This document shows, one piece after another, positions 9,695 to 18,358 of a stretch of 64,000 nt of DNA. Each line of letters begins with the position of its first letter. Within the stretch, counting starts at the first letter, position 1. The stretch lies in assembly GCA_963791545.1 (NCBI GenBank), contig CAWBSR010000015.1, forward strand, positions 558,001-622,000, written 5' to 3'. The position numbers and the translations under genes are program-made. This DNA is from JALYXV01 sp963791545. Lineage in GTDB: Bacteria > Actinomycetota > Acidimicrobiia > Acidimicrobiales > Palsa-688. The notes below the pieces were generated by a model. The model saw only the letters and a list, made by a program, of their open reading frames with translations. It ran no database searches and had not been told where the DNA came from.

Positions 9695-11698
9695 TCAGGC
9701 GCTGGCCTGATGGGCCGCCACCAGGTCGAGGAGCACGTTGCCGTAGCGGGCCACCTTCACGGGACCGAGTCCGGGAACCGCCAGGAGCTCCTCGGCCGTC
9801 GCCGGTCGCAACGTGGCCACCGCGGCCAAGGTGGCGTCGTGGAGCACCACATGGGCGGGCACGCCGGCCGCCCGGGAGGCGCCGGCCCGCCACGACCGCA
9901 GGGCATCGATGACTGCCGGCTCGACCGACGGCGACGTCCCTGCCGATCTCGAGGCGCCGGCTTGGCCGGAACCGGGCCGGTGGCATTGCGCCAGCCGGTC
10001 GCGCTGGGCGGCCAGCCGCTGCTTCCACAGGACCTCAGGTGCGACGCCGGTGCGGGGATCTTCTTCGAGGCTCCGGCCCGCGATGGCCGCCAGCCACGGG
10101 GAGGCGTGGCGGGGCACGGGACGGGCGCCGAAGTTTCGCTGCCGGGCCCAGGAGCAGTGCAGCTCCTGGGCGGCCCGGGTCAGGGCCACGTAGAGCAGGC
10201 GCCGTTCCTCGGTCTCCGCCTCGGCCGTCTGGGCATGGACGATCGGGACCAGCCCCTCCTCGAGGCCGGTGACCCATACCGCCTCCCATTCGAGGCCCTT
10301 GGCCCGGTGGAACGTCGAGATGGTCACTCCCGGCGGCCCGTCATCGCGGCGGTCGCTGCTCGTCGCCGGGCCCAGCCAGCTCAAGAACCCGTCAACCGTC
10401 GTCCGGCGTTCCAACCGGTCGTAGTCCGCCGCGAGACCGGCCAGGACCGGGACGGCGGGCGGACCCGAGGCGGAGGCGAGATCGGCCTTCACGACTTCGA
10501 ATGGCTCGGCCCGGCGCCGCCCGAGGTCCACCAGGAGGGCCTGGATCTCGGGGTCGTCGAGAAAGGGCCGGGCGCCGGCCAGCCGGTAGGGCACCTGGGC
10601 GGCCCGGCAGGCCGCCTCGAAGGACACCACCTGGGCGTTGGTCCGCACCAGGATCGCCATCTGGGTCCATGGCAACCCTGATGCCCTGCGCTCCCGGAGT
10701 TCCGCCACCACCCCGTGGGCCTCCGACAGGTCATCGGGATAGGCCCGCACGACCGCCGCCGGCCCGTCGGGAAGCGACGATCGCAGCTGGCCCCCGGCCG
10801 GGCCGAGGACGCCGGCGGCCGCCGCCACGACCTGGGGGGTGCTGCGATGATTGTCGTCCAGGTGGATGACCTCGGTCCCCGGCCACCGTTCCCCGAGCCG
10901 GGCCAGCAGCGAGGCGTCGGCGCCATTCCAGCCGTATACCGCCTGGTTGGGATCCCCGACGACACAGACATCAGGTTGGTTGCCGAGCCAGGCGGTCAGG
11001 AGGCGGTACTGCAACGGGTTGACGTCTTGGAATTCGTCAACGAACACATGGCGCCACCGCCACCGCTGCACGGCTGCGAAGGCCGGATCCTGCTCCATGG
11101 CCAGGGCGCAGCGGCCTAGGAGATCGTCGAAATCGGCAAGCCGGCGTCGCACCTTCTCGGTCTCGTAGCGGGCCAGCAGCCGGGCCATGGCGTCGGTGGT
11201 TACAGGGAGCCGACGCCCGGCGGCCTCGGCGGCGGCGGGGTACTGCTCGGGCGAGAGCAAACGGGCGCTGGCCCATTCGATCTCCGCGGCCAGCTCCGGC
11301 AGCGGGGCACCGGACATCTCGGCGCGGTCGGTGACCAGGCGGGCCAGGAGGCGGGTCTTGCGGTCCAGCAACTGCGGGGCTGGCTCGCCCCGGTCGGCCC
11401 AGTACTGGCGCAGCTGGGCGTAGGCCACGCCGTGGAAGGTGCCCGCCGTCAACCGCTGGCGCAGGCCCAGGCCGCGAAGGCGATCGCCGAGCTCGCCGGC
11501 CGCCCGGCGTGTGAAGGTGAGGGCGAGAACATGGTCGGGATCCGCGGTCCCGCTGGCCAGGCGGTAGCCGATCCGGCGGGTCAGTACCCGGGTCTTGCCC
11601 GAGCCCGCCCCGGCCAGGATGCACAAGCGCGACGCGTCGCTCTCCACCGCCCGGCGCTGGGCCGGGGTCAGATCGGAGACGAGCGATGCCGGGTCCAC
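9695..11698 (-). CDS. uvrD2: UvrD2-type superfamily I DNA helicase with C-terminal HRDC domain
   Basis: 667 residues; a 3'-5' DNA unwinding ATPase of replication repair. Motifs in order: Q-motif region LTPAQRRAVE, Walker A (motif I) LAGAGSGKTRVL, motif Ia LALTFTRRAAGEL, motif II VFVDEFQDVNPLQYRLL, motif III VVGDPNQAVYGWNGA, motif IV LDDNHRSTPQVV, motif V ISTFHRAKGLEWEAVWVTGLEEGLVP, motif VI EERRLLYVALTRAAQEL. Residues ~590-665 form an HRDC domain (VLHDATLAAVATLRP, VPGLGPVKVARYG), the arrangement of mycobacterial UvrD2. GTG at 11698 has TATCTT 7 nt upstream. No SOS box was seen near it. Confidence 0.93.
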   Translation of the reverse strand: MDPASLVSDLTPAQRRAVESDASRLCILAGAGSGKTRVLTRRIGYRLASGTADPDHVLALTFTRRAAGELGDRLRGLGLRQRLTAGTFHGVAYAQLRQYWADRGEPAPQLLDRKTRLLARLVTDRAEMSGAPLPELAAEIEWASARLLSPEQYPAAAEAAGRRLPVTTDAMARLLARYETEKVRRRLADFDDLLGRCALAMEQDPAFAAVQRWRWRHVFVDEFQDVNPLQYRLLTAWLGNQPDVCVVGDPNQAVYGWNGADASLLARLGERWPGTEVIHLDDNHRSTPQVVAAAAGVLGPAGGQLRSSLPDGPAAVVRAYPDDLSEAHGVVAELRERRASGLPWTQMAILVRTNAQVVSFEAACRAAQVPYRLAGARPFLDDPEIQALLVDLGRRRAEPFEVVKADLASASGPPAVPVLAGLAADYDRLERRTTVDGFLSWLGPATSSDRRDDGPPGVTISTFHRAKGLEWEAVWVTGLEEGLVPIVHAQTAEAETEERRLLYVALTRAAQELHCSWARQRNFGARPVPRHASPWLAAIAGRSLEEDPRTGVAPEVLWKQRLAAQRDRLAQCHRPGSGQAGASRSAGTSPSVEPAVIDALRSWRAGASRAAGVPAHVVLHDATLAAVATLRPATAEELLAVPGLGPVKVARYGNVLLDLVAAHQASA

Positions 11699-11705
11699 CC
11701 CGCTG

Positions 11706-11711
11706 AAGATA
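11706..11711 (-). promoter_or_regulatory. -10-like hexamer TATCTT for uvrD2
   Basis: Ends 7 nt before the GTG start at 11698 on the minus strand. Confidence 0.4.
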
Positions 11712-11767
11712 CGAAGGGGGTGTGACGGGCTGGTGGATGGTCCGCCCCGCGCCGTGACCGGGCGGCC

Positions 11768-11789
11768 CCGCCGGCCCCCCCGCCGGCGG
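11768..11789. other. Perfect 8-bp stem hairpin with C6 loop
   Basis: CCGCCGGC-CCCCCC-GCCGGCGG in the uvrD2/hydrolase spacer. There is no T-tract on either side, so it is not a standard intrinsic terminator; function unknown. Confidence 0.6.
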
Positions 11790-12199
11790 AGCTCAGTTCC
11801 CGCCCATTGCGACTTCCCAACCGGCCGGCCCCAAGTAGCCGTCGGACTTGCATCCTCGGGACTCCTTGGGACCCAGCCGACAGGTGCGACGCCGTCCGGC
11901 GGCCCTGCGGGCGCCTCGCGGCCGCCCGTAGGACACGCAAAGCGGAAGCCACCCGGCTCCGCTCGCCGTCCGAACGTCTACCTTGACCCTGCTAGGGGTT
12001 CGATCGGCGTTGGTGGGGGGCGTGGCTGCCACCCCGGTCCTTGTCGGGTCGGATCCTTTGTTCGGGCTGGGTCGCAGTGTGCCCGCAAAGAGAGCCGCCG
12101 TCAAGGGTCCTTCAGTTCCGGGACCGCGACTACCGTGTCCTGTCCGACCATGCCCGATGTTCCCGGTTCCGTTCCTGCGTCCCCATCCGACTCCGTGCC

Positions 12200-12928
12200 G
12201 TGCTGAAGACCTTTGCCGGAGGGCAGCTTTTCGGAGCCGCCTACGGCGTTGAGACGCCGTGGGTGCTCGCCCTCCACGGCTGGGAGCGAACCCACCACGA
12301 CTTCGACGCCATGCTCGCCCACCTGGGCGCGGTTGCCCTCGACCTGCCCGGCTTCGGCACCGCACCACCCCCCGACGAGGTGTGGAGCACGGCCCGCTAC
12401 GCCGAGCACGTGGCGCCGGTTCTCGACGACATGGCGCCGGGCGTGGTCGTGGTCGGACACTCCTTCGGGGGCCGGGTCGCCACCCACCTGGCCGCGGCCC
12501 ACCCGGACCGGGTCACGGCCCTGGTCCTCACCGGCGTCCCCCTGATCCGCCGCCCCCCGAGTGGGAAGGGGCCGTCCCGACTGCGGCTGGCCAAGGCGCT
12601 CCGCGCGTCGGGCCTGGTGAGTGACGACCGGATCGAACGGCTGCGCCAGAAATACGGCTCCGCCGACTACCGGCGGGCCACTGGTGTCATGCGGGGCGTG
12701 CTGGTGGGCGCCGTCAACGAAAGCTACGAGGGGCCGTTGGCGGCCTACCCCGGTCCGGTCGAGTTGATCTGGGGCGCCGAGGACGACCAGGTCGCGGTCT
12801 CGGTGGCGGAAGCGGCACGGGCCAGCTGCCGCCGGCCCCACCTGGAGGTCCTCCCTGGGGTGGGCCACTTCGTCGTCCGCGACCGGCCCGACGCCCTGAT
12901 CGACGCCGTCAACCGCCACCGTCCGTGA
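12200..12928 (+). CDS. Alpha/beta-hydrolase fold protein
   Basis: 242 residues. Core features: LALHGWERTHHDFDAML (HG oxyanion region), VALDLPGFG, nucleophile elbow VVVGHSFGGRVATHLAA (GHSFG, Ser nucleophile), acid strand LIWGAEDDQV (Asp) and VGHFVVRDRPDALIDAV (His), giving a complete Ser-Asp-His triad. Substrate cannot be assigned. GTG at 12200 gives MLKTFAGGQLFGAAYG; the longer upstream frame has poor third-position bias and is not used. Its stop codon lies inside the first unit of a 17-bp tandem repeat that runs to the MurF-like gene's start. Confidence 0.8.
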   Translation: MLKTFAGGQLFGAAYGVETPWVLALHGWERTHHDFDAMLAHLGAVALDLPGFGTAPPPDEVWSTARYAEHVAPVLDDMAPGVVVVGHSFGGRVATHLAAAHPDRVTALVLTGVPLIRRPPSGKGPSRLRLAKALRASGLVSDDRIERLRQKYGSADYRRATGVMRGVLVGAVNESYEGPLAAYPGPVELIWGAEDDQVAVSVAEAARASCRRPHLEVLPGVGHFVVRDRPDALIDAVNRHRP

Positions 12929-13011
12929 ACAGCCTCCGTCCGTGAACCGCCTCCGTCCGTGAACCGCCACCGTCCGTGAACAGCCACCGTCCGTGAACCG
13001 CCTCCGTCCGT
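12911..13011 (+). repeat. 17-bp tandem repeat, nearly six copies, containing a stop codon
   Basis: Units of the form aac(c/a)gcc(t/a)ccgtccgtg repeat from 12911; the first unit encodes the last codons and TGA of the hydrolase. Each unit carries GTGAAC, and the start of the next gene (GTG AAC AGC at 13019) matches the unit sequence. A 17-bp period is not a multiple of three. Confidence 0.9.
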
Positions 13012-13018
13012 CCGAGCC

Positions 13019-14593
13019 GTGAACAGCACCGCTGCCCAGGCCATCCTCCTCGCGGGCGCCCTCCTTGGCGCCGGGCTGGCCGGCATCCGCTGGTTGCGGG
13101 TCGCCCAGCGGGAGCACTACCTGGCGGGCTCGGTCGTGCGCTTCGCCCGGCGCTGGTGGTCGACCGGCCCCAACCGCCTCCTCGGGGGGGCGGCCCTGCT
13201 CGGGCTGGCAGGAGCCGCCGCCAGGGTGGCGCCCGCCGGGCTGGTCGCGGTGGCCGCGGTGGCGGTCGGGCCGTTCGGCCTGCGCCTGAAAGGGCGCACC
13301 GCGCCCCTCGTCTGGACCCGGAGGCTGAAGGTTCTTGCCGCGACCGGGGCCGCCGAAGCCACCCTCCTCATCGCGCTGGGCGCGGCCGCGGCCCGCACCT
13401 GGGCGGTGGCGGCCGCCGCCGCCACCCTGGTCGCGGTGGCGATGCCCGCCCTGGTCGACCTGGCCCTCTTGCTGACCGAGCCCCTCGAGCGCCGGGTGGG
13501 CGCCCGGTTCGTCCGCCTGGCCACCACCAAGTTGGCGTCGATCCATCCCACGGTGGTGGCCATAACCGGGTCCTACGGCAAGACCAGCACCAAGGGATAT
13601 GTCACCCAACTGCTGGCCGGGAGCCTGACGGTGGTGCCGACGCCGAAGAGCTACAACAACCAGTCGGGCCTGTCGCGGGCGGTCAACGAGAACCTGCTTC
13701 CCGGGACCGACGTCTTCGTGGCCGAGATGGGGACCTACGGCCCCGGAGAGATCGCCGAGATGTGCGCCTGGGTGCCCCCCGACATTGCCGTCATCACCGC
13801 CATCGGCCCCGTGCACCTGGAGCGCATGGGGAGCGAGGAGCGCATCGCGGCGGCCAAGGCGGAAATACTCCGACCGGCACCGGTAGTGGTCCTGAACGTG
13901 GACAACCCCTTCCTCGCCCAGCTGGCCGAACAGGCCCGACAGGAGGGAAAAAAAGTCTGGCGCTGCTCGGGCGCCGACCGCCGCGCCGAGGTGTGCGTGG
14001 TCCACGACGACGGGGCGCTGCGGGTCTTCATCGACACCAGCCGGGACATGAGGCGCCAGATCGCCCACCTGAAGGGCCTCGACGCCCCGGCCACCAACGT
14101 GGCGTGCGCGGTGGCGGTGGCGCTGGAACTGGGTGTGGCGCCCGACATCATCGCCAAGCGGCTGCCCGGCCTGGCGGCGGCGCCTCACCGGCGGGAGATC
14201 TCGACGGGCGCCAACGGCGCCACCGTGATCGACGACACCTACAACGCCAACCCGGCCGGCGCCGCCGCCGCCCTCCATCTCCTGGCCCGCCTGGGCACCC
14301 CCGGCCACAAGCAGGTGGTGGTGACGCCCGGCATGGTCGAGCTGGGCGCCCGCCAGGGCGAGGAGAACACCGGCTTCGCTGAGCAGGCGGCCCTGGTCGC
14401 GACCCACCTGCTGGTGGTCGGGGAAACCAATGCCGCCGCCTTGGTCAGGGGCTGGCGGGCCGCCCCGGTGGACCGCCGAGGCCCACTGATCCGCTGTGCG
14501 ACCCGGGAGTTGGCGGTCGAGTGGGTGACCAAACACCTCGGACCGGGCGACGTCGTGCTATTCGAAAACGACCTCCCGGACCACTTCCCGTGA
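13019..14593 (+). CDS. Membrane-anchored Mur ligase (MurF-like)
   Basis: 524 residues. Residues ~1-165 hold several hydrophobic segments (about 5-25, 55-85, 108-155), an N-terminal membrane region absent from normal MurF. The rest is a Mur ligase: P-loop VAITGSYGKTSTKGY (residue ~184), SYNNQSGLSRAVNENL, VFVAEMGTYGPGEI, AVITAIGPVHLERMGS, VVVLNVDN and the C-terminal VIDDTYNANPAGAAAAL. Mur ligases join amino acids or dipeptides to carrier-linked precursors using ATP; MurF adds D-Ala-D-Ala. A Ddl-like gene follows by 4 bp, which supports a D-Ala-D-Ala substrate. It may be the MurF of this organism or a parallel pathway; that is open. Confidence 0.85.
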   Translation: MNSTAAQAILLAGALLGAGLAGIRWLRVAQREHYLAGSVVRFARRWWSTGPNRLLGGAALLGLAGAAARVAPAGLVAVAAVAVGPFGLRLKGRTAPLVWTRRLKVLAATGAAEATLLIALGAAAARTWAVAAAAATLVAVAMPALVDLALLLTEPLERRVGARFVRLATTKLASIHPTVVAITGSYGKTSTKGYVTQLLAGSLTVVPTPKSYNNQSGLSRAVNENLLPGTDVFVAEMGTYGPGEIAEMCAWVPPDIAVITAIGPVHLERMGSEERIAAAKAEILRPAPVVVLNVDNPFLAQLAEQARQEGKKVWRCSGADRRAEVCVVHDDGALRVFIDTSRDMRRQIAHLKGLDAPATNVACAVAVALELGVAPDIIAKRLPGLAAAPHRREISTGANGATVIDDTYNANPAGAAAALHLLARLGTPGHKQVVVTPGMVELGARQGEENTGFAEQAALVATHLLVVGETNAAALVRGWRAAPVDRRGPLIRCATRELAVEWVTKHLGPGDVVLFENDLPDHFP

Positions 14594-14597
14594 GAAG

Positions 14598-15725
14598 ATG
14601 TCGGCTGTGAGCTCGCCCGCGGTCGTTTTCGGCGGCCCTTCTCCTGAACACGACGTGAGCATCCTGACCGGCCTCCAGGCCGCCCACACTCTGGCCCTCG
14701 GAGGCGCGCCGGTCACGGCCATCTACTGGGGCAAGGGCGGCGACTTCTTCTCGGTCGATCCCCACCTGGAAGGCGAAGCCTTCGTCGAGGGCGTACCCAA
14801 GGGCGCCGGCCCCCTGCGCCTGGTTGCCAGCCCCGGCGGCGGCTTTATGGGCGCCCGGGGCGGCCGGCTGGGCAAGGAACGCCAGCTCGAGATCTCCGCC
14901 CTCGTCAACTGCTGCCATGGCGGCCCCGGCGAGGACGGCACGCTGCAGGCCGCCCTCGATCTGGCCGGAGTGGCCTACAGCGGGCCCAGCGTGGCCGGTG
15001 CCAGCCTGGGCATGGACAAGCTCGCCTTCGGGGCGGCGGTGGCCGCGGCCGGCCTCCCGGCCCTGCCCCGGGCGCTGGTCGAGCCGGGCCGGGCCGCCCC
15101 CTGGGCGACGCCCGGTCCCTTCATCGTGAAGCCCCGCTTTGGCGGCTCCTCGATTGGCATCGAGGTCGTCGAGGACTGGAACACGGCCTGTGCCTTGGCC
15201 ACCAGCCATGTCCACTTCCGGCGCGGTGCCGTGGCGGAGCCGTACCGGGCCGACTCCTATGACCTGAACATCGCGGTGCGCACCTGGCCCGAGCTGCAGC
15301 TGTCGGCTATCGAACGCCCCCTACGGTCACCGGGGTCGTCGGAGATCCTGGGCTACCGGGACAAGTACCTGGGGGGAGAGGGGATGGTCAGCGCGCCCCG
15401 CCAACTCCCCGCCGAGATCCCCGAAGAGTGGGAAAAAGGGATCCGCGAGGCGGCAGCGTCGGTAGCCGGACTCGCCCTGGTACGAGGCGTGGCCCGGATC
15501 GACTTCCTGGTGGACGACGGCACCTGGTACGTGAACGAGGTGAACACGATCCCGGGGTCCCTGGCCAAGTACCTGTGGGTCGACCCCGCCCCGGTGCCGT
15601 TCCCGACCCTGCTGGCCGATCTCCTGACCGAGGCCGCCCGTCGCCCCAGCTTCCGGCCCGACACCACCGGCGCCGACGGGCTGATACTCCGCTCGGCCAG
15701 CTCCATCGCCCGGAAGTTGGGCTGA
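14598..15725 (+). CDS. ddl: D-alanine--D-alanine ligase family protein (ATP-grasp)
   Basis: 375 residues. N-terminal VVFGGPSPEHDVSILTG is the Ddl signature (GGxSxEHxVS). The ATP-grasp core shows FIVKPRFGGSSIGIEVV, then VARIDFLVDDGTWYVNEVNTIPGS, where the D and E-x-N metal ligands sit. Family role: ATP-dependent joining of two D-alanines for peptidoglycan. It differs from typical Ddl in a shortened loop after LSAIERP and the absence of a clear catalytic Tyr-loop match, so another acceptor is possible. Starts 4 bp after the MurF-like gene; likely co-transcribed. Confidence 0.88.
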   Translation: MSAVSSPAVVFGGPSPEHDVSILTGLQAAHTLALGGAPVTAIYWGKGGDFFSVDPHLEGEAFVEGVPKGAGPLRLVASPGGGFMGARGGRLGKERQLEISALVNCCHGGPGEDGTLQAALDLAGVAYSGPSVAGASLGMDKLAFGAAVAAAGLPALPRALVEPGRAAPWATPGPFIVKPRFGGSSIGIEVVEDWNTACALATSHVHFRRGAVAEPYRADSYDLNIAVRTWPELQLSAIERPLRSPGSSEILGYRDKYLGGEGMVSAPRQLPAEIPEEWEKGIREAAASVAGLALVRGVARIDFLVDDGTWYVNEVNTIPGSLAKYLWVDPAPVPFPTLLADLLTEAARRPSFRPDTTGADGLILRSASSIARKLG

Positions 15726-15729
15726 GGCG

Positions 15730-16344
15730 ATGGGCTTCCCGACCAAGCTGCTGAATGAGGGCGAGGAAGTCGTCCTCGACCTTCATCCCCACTGGTGGTA
15801 CCTGCTCGGGCCGGTCGCGCTCGTCGTGGTGATCCTGGTGGGGACCATCGCGGCGGCGGCGTTGAAGTCCTACACCGCGGTCACCTACGTCCTGGCGGCC
15901 CTGTTACTGCTGAGCGTGGTCTGGCTCCTGATCCGCTACGCCCGCTGGGTTACGACCAGCCTGGTCCTCACCAACCACCGGTTGGTGCACCGCAGCGGGG
16001 TGCTGGGCAAGAGCGGCCGGGAGATTCCCCTCGATCACATCAACGACATCAGCTACCGCCAGCATTTCTTCGAGCGCCTGATCGGGGCCGGGGACGTGGT
16101 GATCGAATCGGCCGGCCAGAGCAGCCAGGAAGTATTCGAGGACCTGCCCCATCCCGGCCGCATCCAAAACGAGATCTACCGGCAGATCGAGTCCGGCAAG
16201 CTGCGCCTGGCCGACCGCAGCGGGGGGCGGCGGGAGCTGTCGATCCCCGAACAGATCGAGAAACTGGACGAGCTGTGCCGCCGCGGGGTAATCACCCGGG
16301 CGGAGTTTGACGCCAAGAAAGCCCAACTGCTCGACCGGCTTTGA
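15730..16344 (+). CDS. Membrane protein with bacterial PH (bPH2) domain and C-terminal SHOCT motif
   Basis: 204 residues. Two membrane helices at about 25-47 and 51-70 (WYLLGPVALVVVILVGTIAA; VTYVLAALLLLSVVWLLI), followed by a DUF304/bPH2 domain (TTSLVLTNHRLVHRSGVLG, IPLDHINDISYRQHFFERLIGAGDVVIES), then a SHOCT motif (IEKLDELCRRGVITRAEFDAKK) at the C-terminus. These domains are usually membrane-associated, but no activity is known. It lies in the ddl operon and overlaps the TTG start of the next gene by 4 bp. Confidence 0.85.
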   Translation: MGFPTKLLNEGEEVVLDLHPHWWYLLGPVALVVVILVGTIAAAALKSYTAVTYVLAALLLLSVVWLLIRYARWVTTSLVLTNHRLVHRSGVLGKSGREIPLDHINDISYRQHFFERLIGAGDVVIESAGQSSQEVFEDLPHPGRIQNEIYRQIESGKLRLADRSGGRRELSIPEQIEKLDELCRRGVITRAEFDAKKAQLLDRL

Positions 16345-17687
16345 ACGCACTCCGGCGGGTCGTGGAGGTGGCGGTGGCGGCCGCGGTCGTGGCCTCGGGC
16401 CTGGGCGGGTGCTCGGTGCACCGGGCCGCCTCCGGGGGGACCACGCCCGGCCAGGTCGTGAATGTCGGCGCCGACCGGGACCGGGGCGTGACCGTGTCGG
16501 CCATCACCATCGGCGTGGTGGCCTACCGCCAGGATTCCTTCGCCCAGTTCGGGTTGAGCAGCCTCGGGGGCCTTCCGGTGGCCGAACTGCTGAAGCCGCT
16601 GGTGGCCGACATCAATGCCCACGGGGGTATCGCGCGTCGCCGGGTCACGGTGCGGGTGTCGGAGTTCAGCCCCCTCGTTCCCGCCGAGGCCCAGGCGGCG
16701 TGCATCGACCAGGCCGACGACAAGAAGGTGTTCGTCACCCTGGCCCAGGTGAGCCTGACCGACGACGCCCAGGAACGCTGCCTGGCGTCGCACCAGACGC
16801 CCGTCGTCACCAGCAACTCGTCGTCGCTGGCCGACCTGGCGGCCGACGGCGGGTGGGTCCACCAGGTCGCCATGTCCAAGGACCGCATGTTCAAGGACTG
16901 GGTCGACTGGCTGGTCTCCTCGGGTACCGCCACCCCGGCCACCAAGATCGGCCTGGTCCACGCCGACACCTCCGAGGACAACGCCCTGACCTCGCAGGTA
17001 TTCTTGCCCTACCTGGCCCAGAAGGGCCTGCACGTGGCGGCCCAGGCGGGATTCGCGGGGATGACGATCGCCACGGCGGCGACCGACGCCCAGAACATCG
17101 GGCAGCGCTTCCACGACGCCGGGGTCGACCTGGTGCTGCCCGACCTCGATTTCCTGAGGTCTTTCCTTGTCCTCCAGAGTCTGCTCGACCTCGGTTCGAA
17201 GGCCCGGTTCTCGGTGAGCGACCTGGGCCAGCTATCGCTCAACGTGGCGACCAGCTTCTACCCGCCCTCGTTCGTGGGAACCAAGGGCATCTCGGCCTAC
17301 ACCGCCGACCTCACCGGGGCGCCAGCCACTTCCCCCGCCCTCCAGCACTGCGTCGACATCTACCAGGCCGGGGGAAAGGCGTTACCCGCCAGCGGAACCG
17401 AAAGGCTGGCCGACGAACTGCAACTGGCCGCGTTCTGCGAACAGCTGTCCCTGGTCGCCCACGTGGCCTCATTGGCCGGGCCTCACCTCAATCGGGCGTC
17501 GTTCTCGGCCGCCTTCGACCGGGTGACGGATTTCTCGGACCGGGTCACGCTGACCGGGCCCCTCAGTTTCGGCCCCGGTAAGTTCGACGGCGCCGACCGG
17601 TACCGGGTCCTGGCCTGGAAGGAGGACTGCGGGAGCGGCAACAGCTGCTATGCGGAGACCGCCCCCTTCGCCCCGGGCCGGTGGTGA
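16341..17687 (+). CDS. ABC transporter substrate-binding lipoprotein, branched-chain amino acid (LivJ) type
   Basis: 448 residues. TTG at 16341 overlaps the previous TGA and opens a lipoprotein signal peptide: MNALRRVVEV, hydrophobic AAAVVASGLG, lipobox ending at the Cys of GLGGC. The mature part is a periplasmic-binding-protein type I fold (VTVSAITIGVVAYRQDS, LVADINAHGGIARRRVTVRV, ACIDQADDKKVFVTLAQVS, IGLVHADTSEDNALTSQVF). Ligand unknown; the family binds amino acids, urea, amides or aromatic acids. First gene of a four-gene transporter operon running to 20926. Confidence 0.85.
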   Translation: MNALRRVVEVAVAAAVVASGLGGCSVHRAASGGTTPGQVVNVGADRDRGVTVSAITIGVVAYRQDSFAQFGLSSLGGLPVAELLKPLVADINAHGGIARRRVTVRVSEFSPLVPAEAQAACIDQADDKKVFVTLAQVSLTDDAQERCLASHQTPVVTSNSSSLADLAADGGWVHQVAMSKDRMFKDWVDWLVSSGTATPATKIGLVHADTSEDNALTSQVFLPYLAQKGLHVAAQAGFAGMTIATAATDAQNIGQRFHDAGVDLVLPDLDFLRSFLVLQSLLDLGSKARFSVSDLGQLSLNVATSFYPPSFVGTKGISAYTADLTGAPATSPALQHCVDIYQAGGKALPASGTERLADELQLAAFCEQLSLVAHVASLAGPHLNRASFSAAFDRVTDFSDRVTLTGPLSFGPGKFDGADRYRVLAWKEDCGSGNSCYAETAPFAPGRW

Positions 17688-18358
17688 CCCACCCGGCGCT
17701 ATCGGTGCGGGGGCTCGAGGTTCGCGTCGGGGGCGTCGCCGTCTGCACGGGGATCGACATGGATCTCCCCGAGGGGGCGGTAGGCGCCCTGGTCGGGACC
17801 AACGGGGCCGGCAAGTCCACCATCCTGCGGGCCCTGGCCGGGGTCATCCCATCCCAGGGCCGGGTCCGCCTGGGGGGCGAGGATATCTCGGGCCTCCCGC
17901 CCCGGGCGCGGGTCCGGCGGGGCCTGGTCCTGGCCGCCGGTGGCGCGGGGACGTTTCCCTCGCTGAGTGTCGAGGAGTCCCTGGCGGTGGGGAACCGGGG
18001 TCCCCTCGACGAGGTGTACTCCCTTTTCCCGACCCTGGCGGCCCGGCGCCGGCAGCGGGCCGGCAGCCTCTCGGCCGGCGAGCAGCAGTTGGTCACCCTG
18101 GCTCGGGCGTTACTGGCCCACCCCCGGGTGTTGCTGGTGGACGAGCTGACATTGGGTCTGACGGCGGCCCTGGCCGACGAGGTGTCCCAGGTGGTCGCCG
18201 GGCGGGCCAACGTGGTGGTGGTCGATCAGTCGATCGGCCGGGCCCTCGGGCTGGCGTCGTGGGCCTGGTTCCTGGAACGCGGCGCCATCCGCTTCTCCGG
18301 CCCCGCCCGTGAGCTGCGGGGGCGCCAGGACCTGGTGCACCCGGTGCTGCTGCCGTGA
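17681..18358 (+). CDS. ABC transporter ATP-binding protein (LivF type)
   Basis: 225 residues. Walker A ALVGTNGAGKSTILRALAG, signature SLSAGEQQLVTLARALL, Walker B VLLVDELTLGL. The stretch that in LivF reads close to PEGRxxFPxLTV is here GLVLAAGGAGTFPSLSV, so the PEGR element is lost although the following FPSLSV is kept. The D-loop/H-loop region reads VVVVDQSIGRAL; LivF proteins also carry Gln rather than His there. It overlaps the binding-protein gene by 7 bp and the permease gene by 4 bp, so it is translationally coupled. Confidence 0.88.
   Translation: MVTHPALSVRGLEVRVGGVAVCTGIDMDLPEGAVGALVGTNGAGKSTILRALAGVIPSQGRVRLGGEDISGLPPRARVRRGLVLAAGGAGTFPSLSVEESLAVGNRGPLDEVYSLFPTLAARRRQRAGSLSAGEQQLVTLARALLAHPRVLLVDELTLGLTAALADEVSQVVAGRANVVVVDQSIGRALGLASWAWFLERGAIRFSGPARELRGRQDLVHPVLLP

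Larger units (their letters stand above)
11699..12199. other. 501-bp divergent intergenic region, no credible gene
   Basis: Lies between the starts of uvrD2 (minus) and the hydrolase (plus). It contains a strong GC hairpin and little else I can name. Open frames on both strands lack the third-position bias of the neighbours; a minus frame ending at 11793 has a protein-like last ~20 residues but no plausible start or family. Confidence 0.55.

Noticed and set aside
11768..11789. Intrinsic terminator
   Set aside because: Strong hairpin but no T-tract on either strand, and it lies between divergent gene starts.
11985..12010. tRNA T-loop-like GGTTCGATC
   Set aside because: Flanking sequence does not fold into a tRNA.
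11793..12368. Minus-strand frame ending in a protein-like tail at 11793
   Set aside because: Only the last ~20 residues look protein-like; no start, family or codon bias supports a gene.
12911..13011. CRISPR-like array
   Set aside because: Units are directly abutting without spacers; no cas genes in the window.
12101..14536. Minus-strand open frame of about 811 codons antisense to the hydrolase and MurF-like genes
   Set aside because: Gly/Arg/His-rich composition from reading high-GC sequence backwards; no domains; the plus-strand genes are clear.
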